Positions 7,548 to 16,750 of a stretch of DNA of 61,365 nt are shown one piece after another. The DNA lies in contig JACAAY010000018.1 of assembly GCA_013377095.1 (NCBI GenBank), positions 1-61,365 on the forward strand, written 5' to 3'. The number at the start of each line of letters is the position of its first letter. The first letter of the stretch is position 1. This stretch comes from Desulfuromonadales bacterium. Lineage in GTDB: Bacteria; Desulfobacterota; Desulfuromonadia; Geobacterales; Pseudopelobacteraceae. The translations under genes were made by a program, and so were the position numbers. The notes under the pieces are model-generated. The model was not told the origin of the DNA. It ran no database searches and worked only from the letters and a program-made list of their open reading frames with translations.

Positions 7548-8807
7548 ATGATCTCATCAACGATCCTCAATAACGGAATACGGGTTGTCAGCCAGCGCAT
7601 CGAGCATATGCATACCGTTTCCATTGGTATCTGGGTCGCCAATGGTACGCGGCATGAATCTCCCGAAATAAACGGAGTTGCCCATTTTATCGAGCACCTG
7701 CTCTTTAAGGGAACCTCACGGCGCACTGCCCGTCAGATTGCCATGGAGATTGACTCCATGGGGGGCATCCTCAACGCCTTTACCAGTCACGAGTACGTAT
7801 GCTATTACGCCAAGGTTCTGGCAAAGTTCCTGCCGCGTGTAACAGATCTGCTGTCGGACATTTTTCTTCATTCCTCATTTCCTGCGGATGAGATTGAGCG
7901 GGAACGCAAGGTAATCCTTCAGGAAATCAAGATGCGAGACGATTCGCCTGATGTTTTCATTCATGACCAGTTTCACCAGAGCTTCTGGCTGGGGCATCCG
8001 TTGGGCCTCACCATACCCGGTTCAGTTGAGACGGTCAGCGCCCTTTCCCGCGACCATATCATCCACTACAAACAGAGCCGCTATAGACCCAAGGATATCA
8101 TCATATCAGCAGCAGGCAATATCAGGCATGAGGAGTTGATCGCTTTGATGGAGTCCTCATTCTCCGACATGATATCTGACTGGGCATCCCGAAGCGAGGC
8201 GCCGGCGCCGCATGCCGGTCTACGGGTGAATCTGTCTGAACGCGACCTGGAACAGACCCTGATATGTATGGGTACCAATGGACTCTCCCAGGGGCACCCC
8301 GACCGATTTGCCCAGTATTTGCTGAGCACAATTCTGGGTGGGGGCATGAGCTCGAGACTGTTTCAGGAGATACGAGAAAAACGTGGTTTAGCGTATTCAA
8401 TCTATTCCTACATTATTTCCCATGCGGATTGTGGAGCTCTGGTTGTGTATGCGGGTACGGAGCGTGAGCAGTGCCGGGAGGTCATCGATATTGTGCTGCA
8501 GGAGATTGCAGCGCTTAAACGGGAGCCTGTGCTACAGGATGAGCTGGATTCGGCTCGTGAACAACTCAAGGGCAACTTCCTGATGTCACTGGAAAGCAGC
8601 GATAACCTCATGACAAGGCTGGCAAAGAATGAAATCTACCTTGGCCGGAATCAAACCGTTGATGAGGTCCTGGCCTGCTTTGACGCCGTAACCACAGCGG
8701 ATGTCCAGAAACTTGGCTGTGAACTGTTTGATGGTGCCAGCTTTAATCTTGAGGTAATGGGAAAAACGGACGGTCTGGGGCTGACGGCTGAGGTGCTTCA
8801 TTTTTAA
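7548..8807 (+). CDS. M16 family zinc peptidase (processing-peptidase-like)
   Basis: This M16B (PqqL/mitochondrial-processing-peptidase-like) metallopeptidase of about 419 residues carries the inverted zinc motif HxxEH as HFIEHLLFKGT, with the downstream acidic ligand region ERKVILQEIKMRDD. The second half (GLSQGHPDRFAQYLLSTILGGGMSSRLFQEIREKRGLAYSIYS) is the usual substrate-gating repeat. I chose ATG 7548 because the protein then begins ISSTILNNGIRVVSQ, as in relatives; an in-frame ATG at 7470 adds 26 residues with no family match. In many bacteria this gene is followed by dut in the same direction; here dut is convergent. Confidence 0.88.
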   Translation: MISSTILNNGIRVVSQRIEHMHTVSIGIWVANGTRHESPEINGVAHFIEHLLFKGTSRRTARQIAMEIDSMGGILNAFTSHEYVCYYAKVLAKFLPRVTDLLSDIFLHSSFPADEIERERKVILQEIKMRDDSPDVFIHDQFHQSFWLGHPLGLTIPGSVETVSALSRDHIIHYKQSRYRPKDIIISAAGNIRHEELIALMESSFSDMISDWASRSEAPAPHAGLRVNLSERDLEQTLICMGTNGLSQGHPDRFAQYLLSTILGGGMSSRLFQEIREKRGLAYSIYSYIISHADCGALVVYAGTEREQCREVIDIVLQEIAALKREPVLQDELDSAREQLKGNFLMSLESSDNLMTRLAKNEIYLGRNQTVDEVLACFDAVTTADVQKLGCELFDGASFNLEVMGKTDGLGLTAEVLHF

Positions 8808-8851
8808 TCCGGTTGGCCGTTTACTCAGAGATTTTTCCATGTGTTGGGATC

Positions 8852-8884
8852 GGGCGAGTGTGGGATTCTCGCCCTTTTCAGTTT
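8852..8884 (+). terminator. Terminator between M16 peptidase and dut
   Basis: A 7-bp GC stem (GGGCGAG / CTCGCCC) with a 9-nt loop is followed by TTTTCAGTTTTT. It overlaps the end of the convergent dut gene. Confidence 0.6.
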
Positions 8885-9342
8885 TTGCCGGTGTGGCCGA
8901 ATCCTCCGCTGCCCCGAGCGCTTTCCTGACGGAACTCATCAACCGGTTCCAGGGTGACCTGGACCACGGGTACAAAAAATATCTGGCAGATGCGTTCGCC
9001 CGGTTGAATGGTGTAGGGCTCCTGTCCGCGGTTGTGGATGCCGATTCCTATTTCGCCCTGATAGTCTGAATCGATGACACCGACAGTGTTTGCCAGTACG
9101 ATGCCATGTTTGATTCCTAGTCCCGAGCGGGGTACGATCAGTGCCACCAGGCCGGGGTCATGAATACCGATGGCAATGCCGCTGGGAATCATGACTGTTT
9201 CACCCGGTTGAACAATCTGCGCATCTGCCAGGCAGGCCCGCAAATCCATGGCAGCCGAACCATCGGTGGCGTAGGCGGGCAAGGGTATTACCGCTCCCAT
9301 CAGAGGGTTCATTATTTTGGTTTCAATTTTACGCATGTTCAT
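8878..9342 (-). CDS. dut: Deoxyuridine 5'-triphosphate nucleotidohydrolase
   Basis: This trimeric dUTPase converts dUTP to dUMP and pyrophosphate, keeping uracil out of DNA and feeding dTMP synthesis. All five motifs are present: ATDGSAAMDLRA, PRSGLGIKHGI, GVIDSDYQGEI, GERICQIFF and RGSGGFGHTG. The start was set at the ATG at 9342 (154 aa) because AGGA lies 6 bp upstream; the open frame extends 162 bp further without family similarity. It is divergent from the M29 peptidase gene. Confidence 0.95.
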   Translation of the reverse strand: MNMRKIETKIMNPLMGAVIPLPAYATDGSAAMDLRACLADAQIVQPGETVMIPSGIAIGIHDPGLVALIVPRSGLGIKHGIVLANTVGVIDSDYQGEIGIGIHNRGQEPYTIQPGERICQIFFVPVVQVTLEPVDEFRQESARGSGGFGHTGKN

Positions 9343-9502
9343 GTAAATTCCTATGCTTACGTGTTTGATTGGGAAGGCATGGTAGCAGAAAAAGGTTAAA
9401 ACAAAAAATGATATCTGCGGTCTTTTGTTGTCTGGCAAAAGATGCTGTTGGCTGTCCTTACATGAGAAGTTCGATATTTCTGCCCCTGAAAGGAAAAAAA
9501 CC

Positions 9503-10606
9503 ATGAAGGACCCCCGCGTGGCGCGTTTTGCAGAAATCCTGATTGATTACTCCACCAGGGTCAGGAAGGGTGATGTGGTTTTGATCAATGCTGCCGGCTT
9601 GGAGGCGGTTCCCCTGGTGAAGGAACTCTACGATCTCTGCTTGAATCGTGGCGCAAAGTATGTTGAATACTGTTTTTCCGTTCCGGAGATCGACCGCGAC
9701 TTTTACAACCTGGCCACCAAGCAGCAGCTTGCCCACTTTCCTCAGCATAAACTTGATTTTTATAAAACCCTGACGGTGTATATCGGTATTGCTGCGGGCG
9801 ATAACACCATGGTCATGGCCAACGCCCGCCAGGAGGCGGTGGTGGCGTACCAGAAACTTACCAAGCCGTTGATCGACCAGCGGGTCAAGCATACCCGCTG
9901 GGTTGTGACCCGTTATCCGACACATGCCGCTGCCCAGGACGCGAAAATGAGCCTGGAGGAATACGAGGATTATCTTTTTTCGGCTTGCTGCATTGACTGG
10001 GCGCAGGAATCCCGCAAACAGGACAGATTGAAAAAGCTGATTGACAAAACTGACAGGATTCGGATTGTTGCTCCGGATACGGATCTTTCGTTCAGTATCA
10101 AGGGATTGCCGGGAATAAAGTGCGATGGTCGCTTGAACATGCCGGATGGCGAGGTATTCTCGGCGCCGGTCAGGGATTCGGTTGAGGGGTATATCCGTTA
10201 CAACTGTCCCAGTATCTACCAGGGTAAGGAATTCAATGGGGTCCGTTTCGAATTCTCACGGGGAAGAATTGTTGCAGCCAGCGCTGACGCGGGTATGGGT
10301 GCCGCGCTCAACAAGATCCTTGATACCGATGAGGGCGCCCGCTACATCGGTGAATTTTCACTGGGAATCAACCCCGGTATTCGCCGCCCCATGCGGAACA
10401 CTCTTTTTGACGAAAAAATATTCGGCTCGATTCACCTCACTCCCGGCCAAGCCTACGACGAGTGCGACAATGGCAACCGTTCCGCGGTCCACTGGGACTT
10501 GGTGAAAATTCTGGCCGACGGTGGTGAAATCTGGTTTGATGACGTATTGATCCAGAAAGATGGCTTTTTTGTACATCAAAACCTGCTGGATTTGAATCCG
10601 GCCTGA
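9503..10606 (+). CDS. M29 family aminopeptidase
   Basis: This leucyl/thermophilic aminopeptidase (family M29) is a cytoplasmic metal-dependent exopeptidase with a broad specificity. Family signs are the N-terminal RFAEILIDYSTRVRKGDVVLINA, the central GEVFSAPVRDSVEGYIRYN and the C-terminal NRSAVHWDLVK motif, which carries metal ligands. At 367 residues it is close to the usual 370-410. AAAGGA sits upstream of ATG 9503; an earlier ATG at 9425 would add 26 residues without similarity. It is followed 15 bp later by an uncharacterised acidic protein and a DUF815-type ATPase, probably co-transcribed. Confidence 0.88.
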   Translation: MKDPRVARFAEILIDYSTRVRKGDVVLINAAGLEAVPLVKELYDLCLNRGAKYVEYCFSVPEIDRDFYNLATKQQLAHFPQHKLDFYKTLTVYIGIAAGDNTMVMANARQEAVVAYQKLTKPLIDQRVKHTRWVVTRYPTHAAAQDAKMSLEEYEDYLFSACCIDWAQESRKQDRLKKLIDKTDRIRIVAPDTDLSFSIKGLPGIKCDGRLNMPDGEVFSAPVRDSVEGYIRYNCPSIYQGKEFNGVRFEFSRGRIVAASADAGMGAALNKILDTDEGARYIGEFSLGINPGIRRPMRNTLFDEKIFGSIHLTPGQAYDECDNGNRSAVHWDLVKILADGGEIWFDDVLIQKDGFFVHQNLLDLNPA

Positions 10607-10621
10607 TAGAGGGATGTTTCC

Positions 10622-11125
10622 ATGACAGAACAGCAACTCCCAGAAGTTGAATTTGAGCACGATGATTTTGACTTTGCCTCCCTCGAGGAAGAAGTGCGGG
10701 TAAATGAACGCTGTCAGTCACTTTTGAACAGTTTTTATAACTACCTGATCATCAGGGGTGAAGATCCCCAGGTCGCGTCCGATCTGGCTTTTTGCGCAGA
10801 CAGGTATGTGCGTGATTACCTGCTGGATTTTGCCCGGCTGAATGTAGTGCAGCCGGTTCCCGGCGTCATCAGGCGTTTTGCCGCCACCTGGTTTATCACC
10901 CACACCCTTGACCCGGAAATGCCCGTGCTTGAACGCTATCTGAAGGCCATTGTCAAGCTGTATGCATTTCTTCAGTCGCAGCATTTCATTTCCAGGGAGG
11001 AGTTGTCCTGGCTTGAAGCGGAGGCTTCCCTGACCGATTATTATGGTCAGCGCATCGAGAGTTTTCTGGCGATCAAAGGTGATGAGTTCGCGGTCTGGGA
11101 AGCGGAGTGCCCGCTCAATGGCTGA
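10622..11125 (+). CDS. Conserved hypothetical acidic helical protein
   Basis: I do not recognise this family. The protein has 167 residues with a very acidic N-terminus (EVEFEHDDFDFASLEEE) and predicted helices elsewhere, and no signal peptide or membrane segment. It lies 15 bp after the M29 peptidase and 19 bp before the AAA ATPase, on the same strand. A role as partner or substrate adaptor for that ATPase is possible but only from position. Confidence 0.65.
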   Translation: MTEQQLPEVEFEHDDFDFASLEEEVRVNERCQSLLNSFYNYLIIRGEDPQVASDLAFCADRYVRDYLLDFARLNVVQPVPGVIRRFAATWFITHTLDPEMPVLERYLKAIVKLYAFLQSQHFISREELSWLEAEASLTDYYGQRIESFLAIKGDEFAVWEAECPLNG

Positions 11126-11144
11126 TGGAGAATAGTGTTATAAA

Positions 11145-12011
11145 ATGAATGGTTCCCTGGATAAAATTACTGTCTTGCTTGAAAAAGTTGAACGTCTTGT
11201 TGATCGCCTGATGCCTGACGCCGATGCTGCTCCTGATTTTGATCGGTATCTCGCATTCCGCTGGGAACGCTCGGGTGAGGGGGGACGGCTCACACCGGTT
11301 GCCCACCCGCACCTGTTTGATCTGGATGAATTGGTAAACGTTGATCATATCCGTGAAGATGTGGTGCGCAACACAACCCAGTTTGTGGCAGGTTTGCCTG
11401 CCAATAATGTCCTGCTGTGGGGAGAGCGTGGTTGCGGCAAATCATCGCTGGTCAAGGGGTTGTTGAAGCCCTTTGCGCCGCAGGGCTTGAGGATTGTCGA
11501 ACTGAAACGCTGGGATATCATGTCCCTGCCGCAGATTGTTTCCCAGTTGCGTGACTCGAATTACCGATTCATCCTGTTCTGTGATGACCTGTCATTTGAC
11601 GAAGGGGAGGGGGATTTCCGTGCACTTAAAACCCTGCTGGATGGGGATATTGAAGAACGACCCTCAAATGTTCTGATCTATGCCACCTCCAATCGCCGTC
11701 ATCTGATGCCGGAAAAAGTGCGTGATACCCGGGGGGATGACGAGATTCACCCCGAGGAAGCAGAGGGCGAAAAACTTGCCCTCGCGGACCGCTTCGGATT
11801 GTCGTTTGGATTTTATCGATTTGACCAGAATGAATATCTTGCCGTGGTTCGGCAATATGCACGTGCGCGGAATCTTCCCCTGTCAGATGAGGAACTCTGT
11901 GATAAGGCATTGAAATGGAGCATGTATACTGCCAAGAGGAGTGGGCGTTCGGCTCGTCAGTTCATCGATGATCTGGAAGGGCGGTTTCGGCTGGGAGATC
12001 GGGTCGCCTGA
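11145..12011 (+). CDS. AAA-type ATPase, DUF815 family
   Basis: This 288-residue P-loop ATPase has Walker A GERGCGKSSLVKG at about residues 93-105 and Walker B FILFCDDLSF near 147. A sensor-like YATSNRRHLMPEKVRD stretch and the C-terminal SGRSARQFIDDLEGR are characteristic of DUF815 proteins. The substrate of this family is not established. The gene follows an uncharacterised acidic protein by 19 bp. No transmembrane segment is seen. Confidence 0.85.
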   Translation: MNGSLDKITVLLEKVERLVDRLMPDADAAPDFDRYLAFRWERSGEGGRLTPVAHPHLFDLDELVNVDHIREDVVRNTTQFVAGLPANNVLLWGERGCGKSSLVKGLLKPFAPQGLRIVELKRWDIMSLPQIVSQLRDSNYRFILFCDDLSFDEGEGDFRALKTLLDGDIEERPSNVLIYATSNRRHLMPEKVRDTRGDDEIHPEEAEGEKLALADRFGLSFGFYRFDQNEYLAVVRQYARARNLPLSDEELCDKALKWSMYTAKRSGRSARQFIDDLEGRFRLGDRVA

Positions 12012-12092
12012 CAGGCGCCCGCATGCCACGACGTGAGTAGATTGGTTCAACGGTTGGAAGACTGCATGAATTACTGAAGGAGAGCGTATCCA

Positions 12093-12932
12093 ATGACATC
12101 AGCACTCATTCCCGAAACAGTCAGAAAACTGCTCGCATCCCAGCCGATTGAGCTCCCCATCTTTCATCCCGTAGCTCTTAAACTCCAGCGGATGCTCTCG
12201 GACTTTGATTTTACGGTTGACGAAGTTGCCATGGTTGCCAATGAAGATGCTGCCCTGGCCAGCCAGATGCTCAAGATGGCAAATTCTCCCATGTACATGG
12301 GGCGTACCAAGGTTGCTACCATCAAAGAGGTGGTTATACGTCTGGGCGCGCAACAGGTAATCAACATCGCCATAGCAGCTTCACAGGCGTCCGCCCATGC
12401 TTCAACCCACCCGGTACTCAATCGTTATATGAAGACGCTGTGGCAACACAGCCATGGTTGTGCACTCGGTTCCCGCTGGTTGACCCAGAATTGCGGAATG
12501 CGCGGCGCAGTTGATGAAAGCTATCTTGCGGCGCTTCTGCACGACGTGGGCAAGTTGTATCTGTTGAAGGCGGTTGAGCGGTTGGTGTCGGCGGGGGTTA
12601 TCAAGTCTCTGTTTGACGATGAGCTTGTCATGGAGATTTTCGAGGCCATGCATGTGGAGCAGGGGGTGCGGCTGGTACAACACTGGAACTTCCCGGCCAT
12701 GTATTGCGATGTGATCAAGGCCCATCATTCCGAAGAATGGGATACGATCAACAAGATGCTGGCCATCGTGCGCTTTGTGAACATGGCCTGTCACCGGGCA
12801 GGTTTGGGGCTCAAACATGATCCGACCCTGGATCTGATCGGTTCAGAGGAGGCCGATATTCTGGACATTGGTGAGTTGCAGATACTCGAGTTGCTGGCGC
12901 TGCTGGATGAGACCAGGGATGCGGAAATCTAG
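12093..12932 (+). CDS. HDOD domain signalling protein
   Basis: The 279-residue protein is essentially one HDOD domain. The opening LPIFHPVALKLQRMLSD and MVANEDAALASQMLKMANSPMYMGRTKVATIKEVVIRLGAQQVINIAIA are the family hallmark. The HD-like LLHDVGKLYLLKAV is retained, although HDOD proteins usually lack phosphodiesterase activity. They are common in delta-proteobacteria and linked to chemotaxis, motility and cell-cycle signalling. The ligand is unknown. A terminator follows. Confidence 0.9.
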   Translation: MTSALIPETVRKLLASQPIELPIFHPVALKLQRMLSDFDFTVDEVAMVANEDAALASQMLKMANSPMYMGRTKVATIKEVVIRLGAQQVINIAIAASQASAHASTHPVLNRYMKTLWQHSHGCALGSRWLTQNCGMRGAVDESYLAALLHDVGKLYLLKAVERLVSAGVIKSLFDDELVMEIFEAMHVEQGVRLVQHWNFPAMYCDVIKAHHSEEWDTINKMLAIVRFVNMACHRAGLGLKHDPTLDLIGSEEADILDIGELQILELLALLDETRDAEI

Positions 12933-13020
12933 TCGTTCGTTGCGGCACCGTCCATGATGTGAAACCGGATGTTGAATCGAGCTATGGTGTGGCAGTTTGA
13001 TAAAATGCGTTTCAAGATTT

Positions 13021-13050
13021 GGCAACTCCTGTGAGTTGCCATTTTTGTCT
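13021..13050 (+). terminator. Terminator after HDOD gene
   Basis: A perfect 8-bp stem (GGCAACTC / GAGTTGCC) with a CTGT loop is followed by ATTTTTGTCT. Confidence 0.75.
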
Positions 13051-13081
13051 CTTCAATCCGCGCACTCTTCGGCGATGTACG

Positions 13082-13810
13082 TCACGGTGAATGCAGCTCT
13101 TCCGGCGGCGGTTGTTGTCGGTCAATGTGGATGTGTTTGTTGGCCATAGTTTCCGTTGTGGCGCGACCCACTGCGGAATCCGGTCGGTCGGGTTCTTCTG
13201 CCGGTAAGGGGGGCGGCTCGCGCAATTGCCGGGGGGAGAGGCGCACATAGGGGACAAACTTGAGCACCTTTTTTTTGCCGGTTTTCTTTCCCTGGCGCGC
13301 AGATTCAACCAGTTCATCTATCTGGTTCAGCAGTGCCGCTTCAACATCGCTGTCAAGCGGTTGCGGCTCCTTGCGGAGCTCCAACTGCTTTAACTGACTG
13401 AATACTTTTTTTGCATAGACTTCACTCTTCTCAGGTGTCTGACTGTTGTAGCAGCCGATCGCCTTCCAGTTGTATCCGTACTTGTTGATGCACATGGCCA
13501 ATATCCAGGCGCCGGTCTTGGTATTGTAACAGGCGTCTCCCAGATGATTCCAGCGCTCTTCCCCGAGCAGCGGTTTCCAGATTGAGTTGATTTGCATTAA
13601 CCCCAGATCATAGGAGCCATTGCTGTTTTTGTTGATGGCGCCCGGATCATTGTTTGATTCAACCTTTGCGATCGAGCGCAGCACCATCGGATTGATGCCG
13701 TACTTCTGGCCAGCCTCTTGAAAACAAAAGGGATAGGCGGAGTCGCATAACAAAACCAGCGTTAGCAGAGCAACACTGAAAAGCTTAATAACGTTGAACG
13801 GCATCTTCAT
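13082..13810 (-). CDS. Secreted lytic transglycosylase (SLT/IagB-like)
   Basis: A signal peptide (MKMPFNVIKLFSVALLTLVLLCDSAYPF) is followed by a goose-type lysozyme/SLT domain. Its landmarks are FQEAGQKYGINPMVLRSIAKVESNNDP (catalytic Glu in KVES), SYDLGLMQINSIW and the C-terminal YNWKAIGCYNSQ. Such proteins cleave peptidoglycan, often to open space for pili or secretion systems. The C-terminal ~90 residues are charged, proline-rich and unlike the core family. The start at 13810 was preferred because it gives a clean signal peptide; ATGs at 13843 and 13852 are possible. The gene is divergent from rfbB. Confidence 0.85.
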   Translation of the reverse strand: MKMPFNVIKLFSVALLTLVLLCDSAYPFCFQEAGQKYGINPMVLRSIAKVESNNDPGAINKNSNGSYDLGLMQINSIWKPLLGEERWNHLGDACYNTKTGAWILAMCINKYGYNWKAIGCYNSQTPEKSEVYAKKVFSQLKQLELRKEPQPLDSDVEAALLNQIDELVESARQGKKTGKKKVLKFVPYVRLSPRQLREPPPLPAEEPDRPDSAVGRATTETMANKHIHIDRQQPPPEELHSP

Positions 13811-13923
13811 ATATCCGGAGGTTACTGTTTCAAAAGTGTTCATGTCAAGCAAATCAGTTCACATCCTCGTCTAAAATATGCTAAAAAGAAAAGCTTATTT
13901 CAGTTTGAAAGGAATCTCGACCC

Positions 13924-14994
13924 ATGTCATTTGCTCCTCAATCCATTTTGGTGACCGGTGGTGCCGGATTTATCGGATCCAATTTCATCCACTCTTTCCT
14001 GGCGGGTAACCCCGGCAGTCAGGTTACCAACCTTGATGTACTGACCTATGCCGGTAACCTGAATAATCTGAGAACCCTGGAAAACAATCCCGCCTACAGT
14101 TTTGTCAGGGGTGATATTGGTGATGCCACGCTTGTGGCACAGCTCCTGACGGAACGAAAGGTTGATGCCGTGGTTCATTTTGCGGCGGAATCCCACGTGG
14201 ATCGTTCCATTAGCGGACCGGAAATTTTTGTACGCACCAATGTGCTGGGGACCCAGGTTTTACTGGAAGAGAGTCGCAAACACTGGCAATCCGGGGTGGT
14301 TAATGATTTTCGATTCCTCCAGATCTCCACCGACGAGGTGTACGGCAGTTTGGGCGAATCCGGTTTCTTTACCGAGGAGACCCCGCTGGCCCCCAACTCA
14401 CCCTATTCGGCCAGCAAGGCCGGAGCCGACATGCTGGTGCGCGCCTATCACGAGACCTATGGCATGCCGACCCTGAACACACGCTGCTCCAACAACTACG
14501 GTCCCTTTCATTTTCCTGAAAAGCTGATTCCGCTGCTGATTCACAACATTATCAACCGTAAACCGTTGCCGGTCTATGGAGATGGGAAGAACGTTCGCGA
14601 CTGGCTGCACGTCAACGACCATGCCGCTGCGGTGGAGGTGGTTCTGAAAACAGCCGCACCCGGCTCGATTTACAACATCGGCGGTAATAACGAATGGTTT
14701 AATATCGATATCGTCAATCTGGTCTGTGACCTGCTGGATGAGCGCCTGGGGAGATCTTCCGGTGAAAACCGGACGCTGATCACCTTTGTCAAGGACCGCC
14801 CCGGTCATGACCGGCGCTATGCCATTGATGCCTCCCGCCTCAAACGTGACCTGGGCTGGGAACCGGCCTATACCTTCGAGCGAGGAATCGCCGAGACCAT
14901 CGAGTGGTATCTTTCCCATCAGGAATGGGTGGCTGAGGTTACGTCCGGTTCCTATCGAGAATACTATACACAGCAGTATGGAGGTGCGGCATGA
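13924..14994 (+). CDS. rfbB: dTDP-glucose 4,6-dehydratase
   Basis: RmlB converts dTDP-glucose to dTDP-4-keto-6-deoxyglucose using bound NAD. It has the Rossmann motif VTGGAGFIGSNF at residues 10-21, HFAAESHVDRS, the STDEVYG motif and the catalytic YSASKAG Tyr-Lys pair. The 356-residue length is standard. Its stop overlaps the rfbD start (ATGA), so the two are translationally coupled. It heads an operon of sugar-nucleotide genes ending in manC. AGGAATC precedes the start. Confidence 0.96.
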   Translation: MSFAPQSILVTGGAGFIGSNFIHSFLAGNPGSQVTNLDVLTYAGNLNNLRTLENNPAYSFVRGDIGDATLVAQLLTERKVDAVVHFAAESHVDRSISGPEIFVRTNVLGTQVLLEESRKHWQSGVVNDFRFLQISTDEVYGSLGESGFFTEETPLAPNSPYSASKAGADMLVRAYHETYGMPTLNTRCSNNYGPFHFPEKLIPLLIHNIINRKPLPVYGDGKNVRDWLHVNDHAAAVEVVLKTAAPGSIYNIGGNNEWFNIDIVNLVCDLLDERLGRSSGENRTLITFVKDRPGHDRRYAIDASRLKRDLGWEPAYTFERGIAETIEWYLSHQEWVAEVTSGSYREYYTQQYGGAA

Positions 14995-15833
14995 TTCTGG
15001 TTGTCGGATGCAATGGCATGCTCGGCAGCGATCTGATGGCGCTGCTGGGGGACAGGGCCCGGGGGGTGGATGCGCAGGATATGGATATTACTTCGCTGGA
15101 ATCTGTTGAGCGGGTTCTGACTGCGCTTCGGCCATCCGTGCTTATCAACTGCGCCGCCTATACCGATGTGGATGGCTGTGAGAGCAATCAGGGCAAGGCC
15201 ATGCAGGTCAACGGCGAGGCGGTTTCCCACCTGGCCATGGTGACACGGACAATCGGGGCCAAGCTGGTACAGATCAGCACCGATTATGTTTTCAATGGCA
15301 GCAAGCGGACACCGTATATCGAGAGTGACCGGACGAGCACCCTGAGTATCTACGGAGAATCAAAGTTGCGCGGCGAAAGGAATGCTGCGCTCAACCCCGA
15401 CTTTCTGGTTGTGCGAACCCAGTGGCTCTATGGTTTGCACGGCAATAACTTTATTGAAACCATGCTGCGTCTGGCCGGGGAAAAGGATCAGGTCTCCGTG
15501 GTGGACGACCAGACCGGTTCGCCGACCTGGACGATTGATCTCTCCCGCGCCATTATGGCGTTGTTGGACAAGGGGTGCCGGGGTGTCTATCATGCCGCCA
15601 ATTCCGGTTTCTGCACCTGGAACGAATTCGCCCGCGCCATTTTCGAAGAATCCGGCCTGAACGTCAGGGTTAACGCCATGACCACCAGGGAGTTGAATCG
15701 ACCGGCCAACCGTCCACTCAATTCCATTCTGGGGTGCGACAAACTGGAGCAGGCCACCGGTGTGCGGCTGCAACCGTGGCGCGAGGCATTGGGTGAGTAT
15801 TTAAAGCTGAGAAATACTATCAACAGAGGGTGA
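14991..15833 (+). CDS. rfbD: dTDP-4-dehydrorhamnose reductase
   Basis: RmlD reduces dTDP-4-keto-rhamnose to dTDP-L-rhamnose with NAD(P)H. The signs are the N-terminal GCNGMLGSDL nucleotide-binding loop, NCAAYTDVDGCE, QISTDYVFNG, the YGESKLRGE Tyr-Lys pair and RTQWLYG. It overlaps rfbB by 4 bp and is followed after 3 bp by the cupin gene. Together with rfbC it provides most of the rhamnose pathway, but the thymidylyltransferase rfbA is not in the window. Confidence 0.95.
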   Translation: MILVVGCNGMLGSDLMALLGDRARGVDAQDMDITSLESVERVLTALRPSVLINCAAYTDVDGCESNQGKAMQVNGEAVSHLAMVTRTIGAKLVQISTDYVFNGSKRTPYIESDRTSTLSIYGESKLRGERNAALNPDFLVVRTQWLYGLHGNNFIETMLRLAGEKDQVSVVDDQTGSPTWTIDLSRAIMALLDKGCRGVYHAANSGFCTWNEFARAIFEESGLNVRVNAMTTRELNRPANRPLNSILGCDKLEQATGVRLQPWREALGEYLKLRNTINRG

Positions 15834-15836
15834 TCA

Positions 15837-16196
15837 ATGGAACGGGGAGAACGCCCCTGGGGCTCGTATCTGGTTCTTGACCAGAATACAAATTATAAAA
15901 TAAAACGCATCGAGGTGAAGCCCGGGGAGCGTCTTTCGCTCCAGAAACACCACCATCGCAGCGAACACTGGATCGTTGTGTCGGGCAGTGCCAAGGTTAC
16001 CTGCGCTGACAGGGAATTTTTCGTTAATGTCAATGAATCGACCTTTATTCCCATCGGCCAGAACCACCGTCTGGAGAACCCCGGCAAAATTCCGCTGGTG
16101 ATCATTGAAGTGCAGAGCGGTGAGTATCTGGGAGAAGACGATATTGTCCGTTTCGACGACGATTACAACCGGTGCAGCGAGCGCGATGAGGGCTGA
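15837..16196 (+). CDS. Stand-alone cupin-type mannose-6-phosphate isomerase
   Basis: This 119-residue single cupin matches the C-terminal isomerase half of bifunctional ManC/AlgA enzymes: RPWGSYLVLDQ, RIEVKPGERLSLQKHHHRSEHWIVVSG, TFIPIGQNHRLENPGKIPLVIIEVQSG and the EDDIVRFDDDY end. The QKHHHRSEHW motif supplies metal ligands. It probably interconverts fructose-6-P and mannose-6-P for GDP-mannose synthesis. The guanylyltransferase half is encoded separately two genes downstream at 16751. Confidence 0.9.
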   Translation: MERGERPWGSYLVLDQNTNYKIKRIEVKPGERLSLQKHHHRSEHWIVVSGSAKVTCADREFFVNVNESTFIPIGQNHRLENPGKIPLVIIEVQSGEYLGEDDIVRFDDDYNRCSERDEG

Positions 16197-16740
16197 CCAC
16201 CCCTCTCGATGCATAGCGAGTCCGGCTGGCATCATACGGTGGGTTGTCATGTCGTGTCTGATGGGCATGCTGTTCATGCTGGCCGGGTGCGCGGCAACTT
16301 CCAATGCGGTCACGGACGAGGAGATCGTCACCAACCAGAAGCCGATGTCCACCTACACAACGCTGCTGCTGAAGGATTTTGAGCTGAAGCGTGAGTTTTA
16401 CAGTGATGGCGATGAGCGCATGGGTGAGCGTGAACAGCGCTATGCCAAAATTCCTGAACAGTTGACCGAGCAGATTCTGCGTTACGTCAAGGCCCGTCGC
16501 ATCTATCAGAATGTGTCGCGTACGGAAAAACTGTCCGCCACGACCCTGATCCTGCAGGGGAAGTTTGTGCGCATGGGGCGCTTCCGCATCTCCATCGAAG
16601 CTGTTCTTCTGGATGGCGGGACGGGCCAGGAGGTCGCCTATTGCCGGCAGACCCTGTGGGATGTGCTGGACACCACCGAAGCGGTTGGCCGTCTGGGGCG
16701 TGAAGTGGCTGATTTCATAGATCGTATCCAGTATAAATAG
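16186..16740 (+). CDS. Lipoprotein of the sugar-nucleotide operon
   Basis: The product is a predicted lipoprotein: a basic start, a hydrophobic stretch (WVVMSCLMGMLFMLAGC) and a lipobox LAGC with the acylated Cys at residue 35. The mature part (~150 aa) begins with an extended region and ends SLGREVADFIDRIQYK-like, and I do not recognise the family. ATG 16186 gives a charged n-region and overlaps the cupin stop; ATG 16249 is the alternative. Its place between the mannose isomerase and manC suggests a role in envelope polysaccharide assembly or export. Confidence 0.7.
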   Translation: MRADHPSRCIASPAGIIRWVVMSCLMGMLFMLAGCAATSNAVTDEEIVTNQKPMSTYTTLLLKDFELKREFYSDGDERMGEREQRYAKIPEQLTEQILRYVKARRIYQNVSRTEKLSATTLILQGKFVRMGRFRISIEAVLLDGGTGQEVAYCRQTLWDVLDTTEAVGRLGREVADFIDRIQYK

Positions 16741-16750
16741 CGGAGGCAGC

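Noticed and set aside
16105..16185. Longer start for the operon lipoprotein
   Set aside because: It would overlap most of the cupin 3' end and bury the signal peptide far from the N-terminus.
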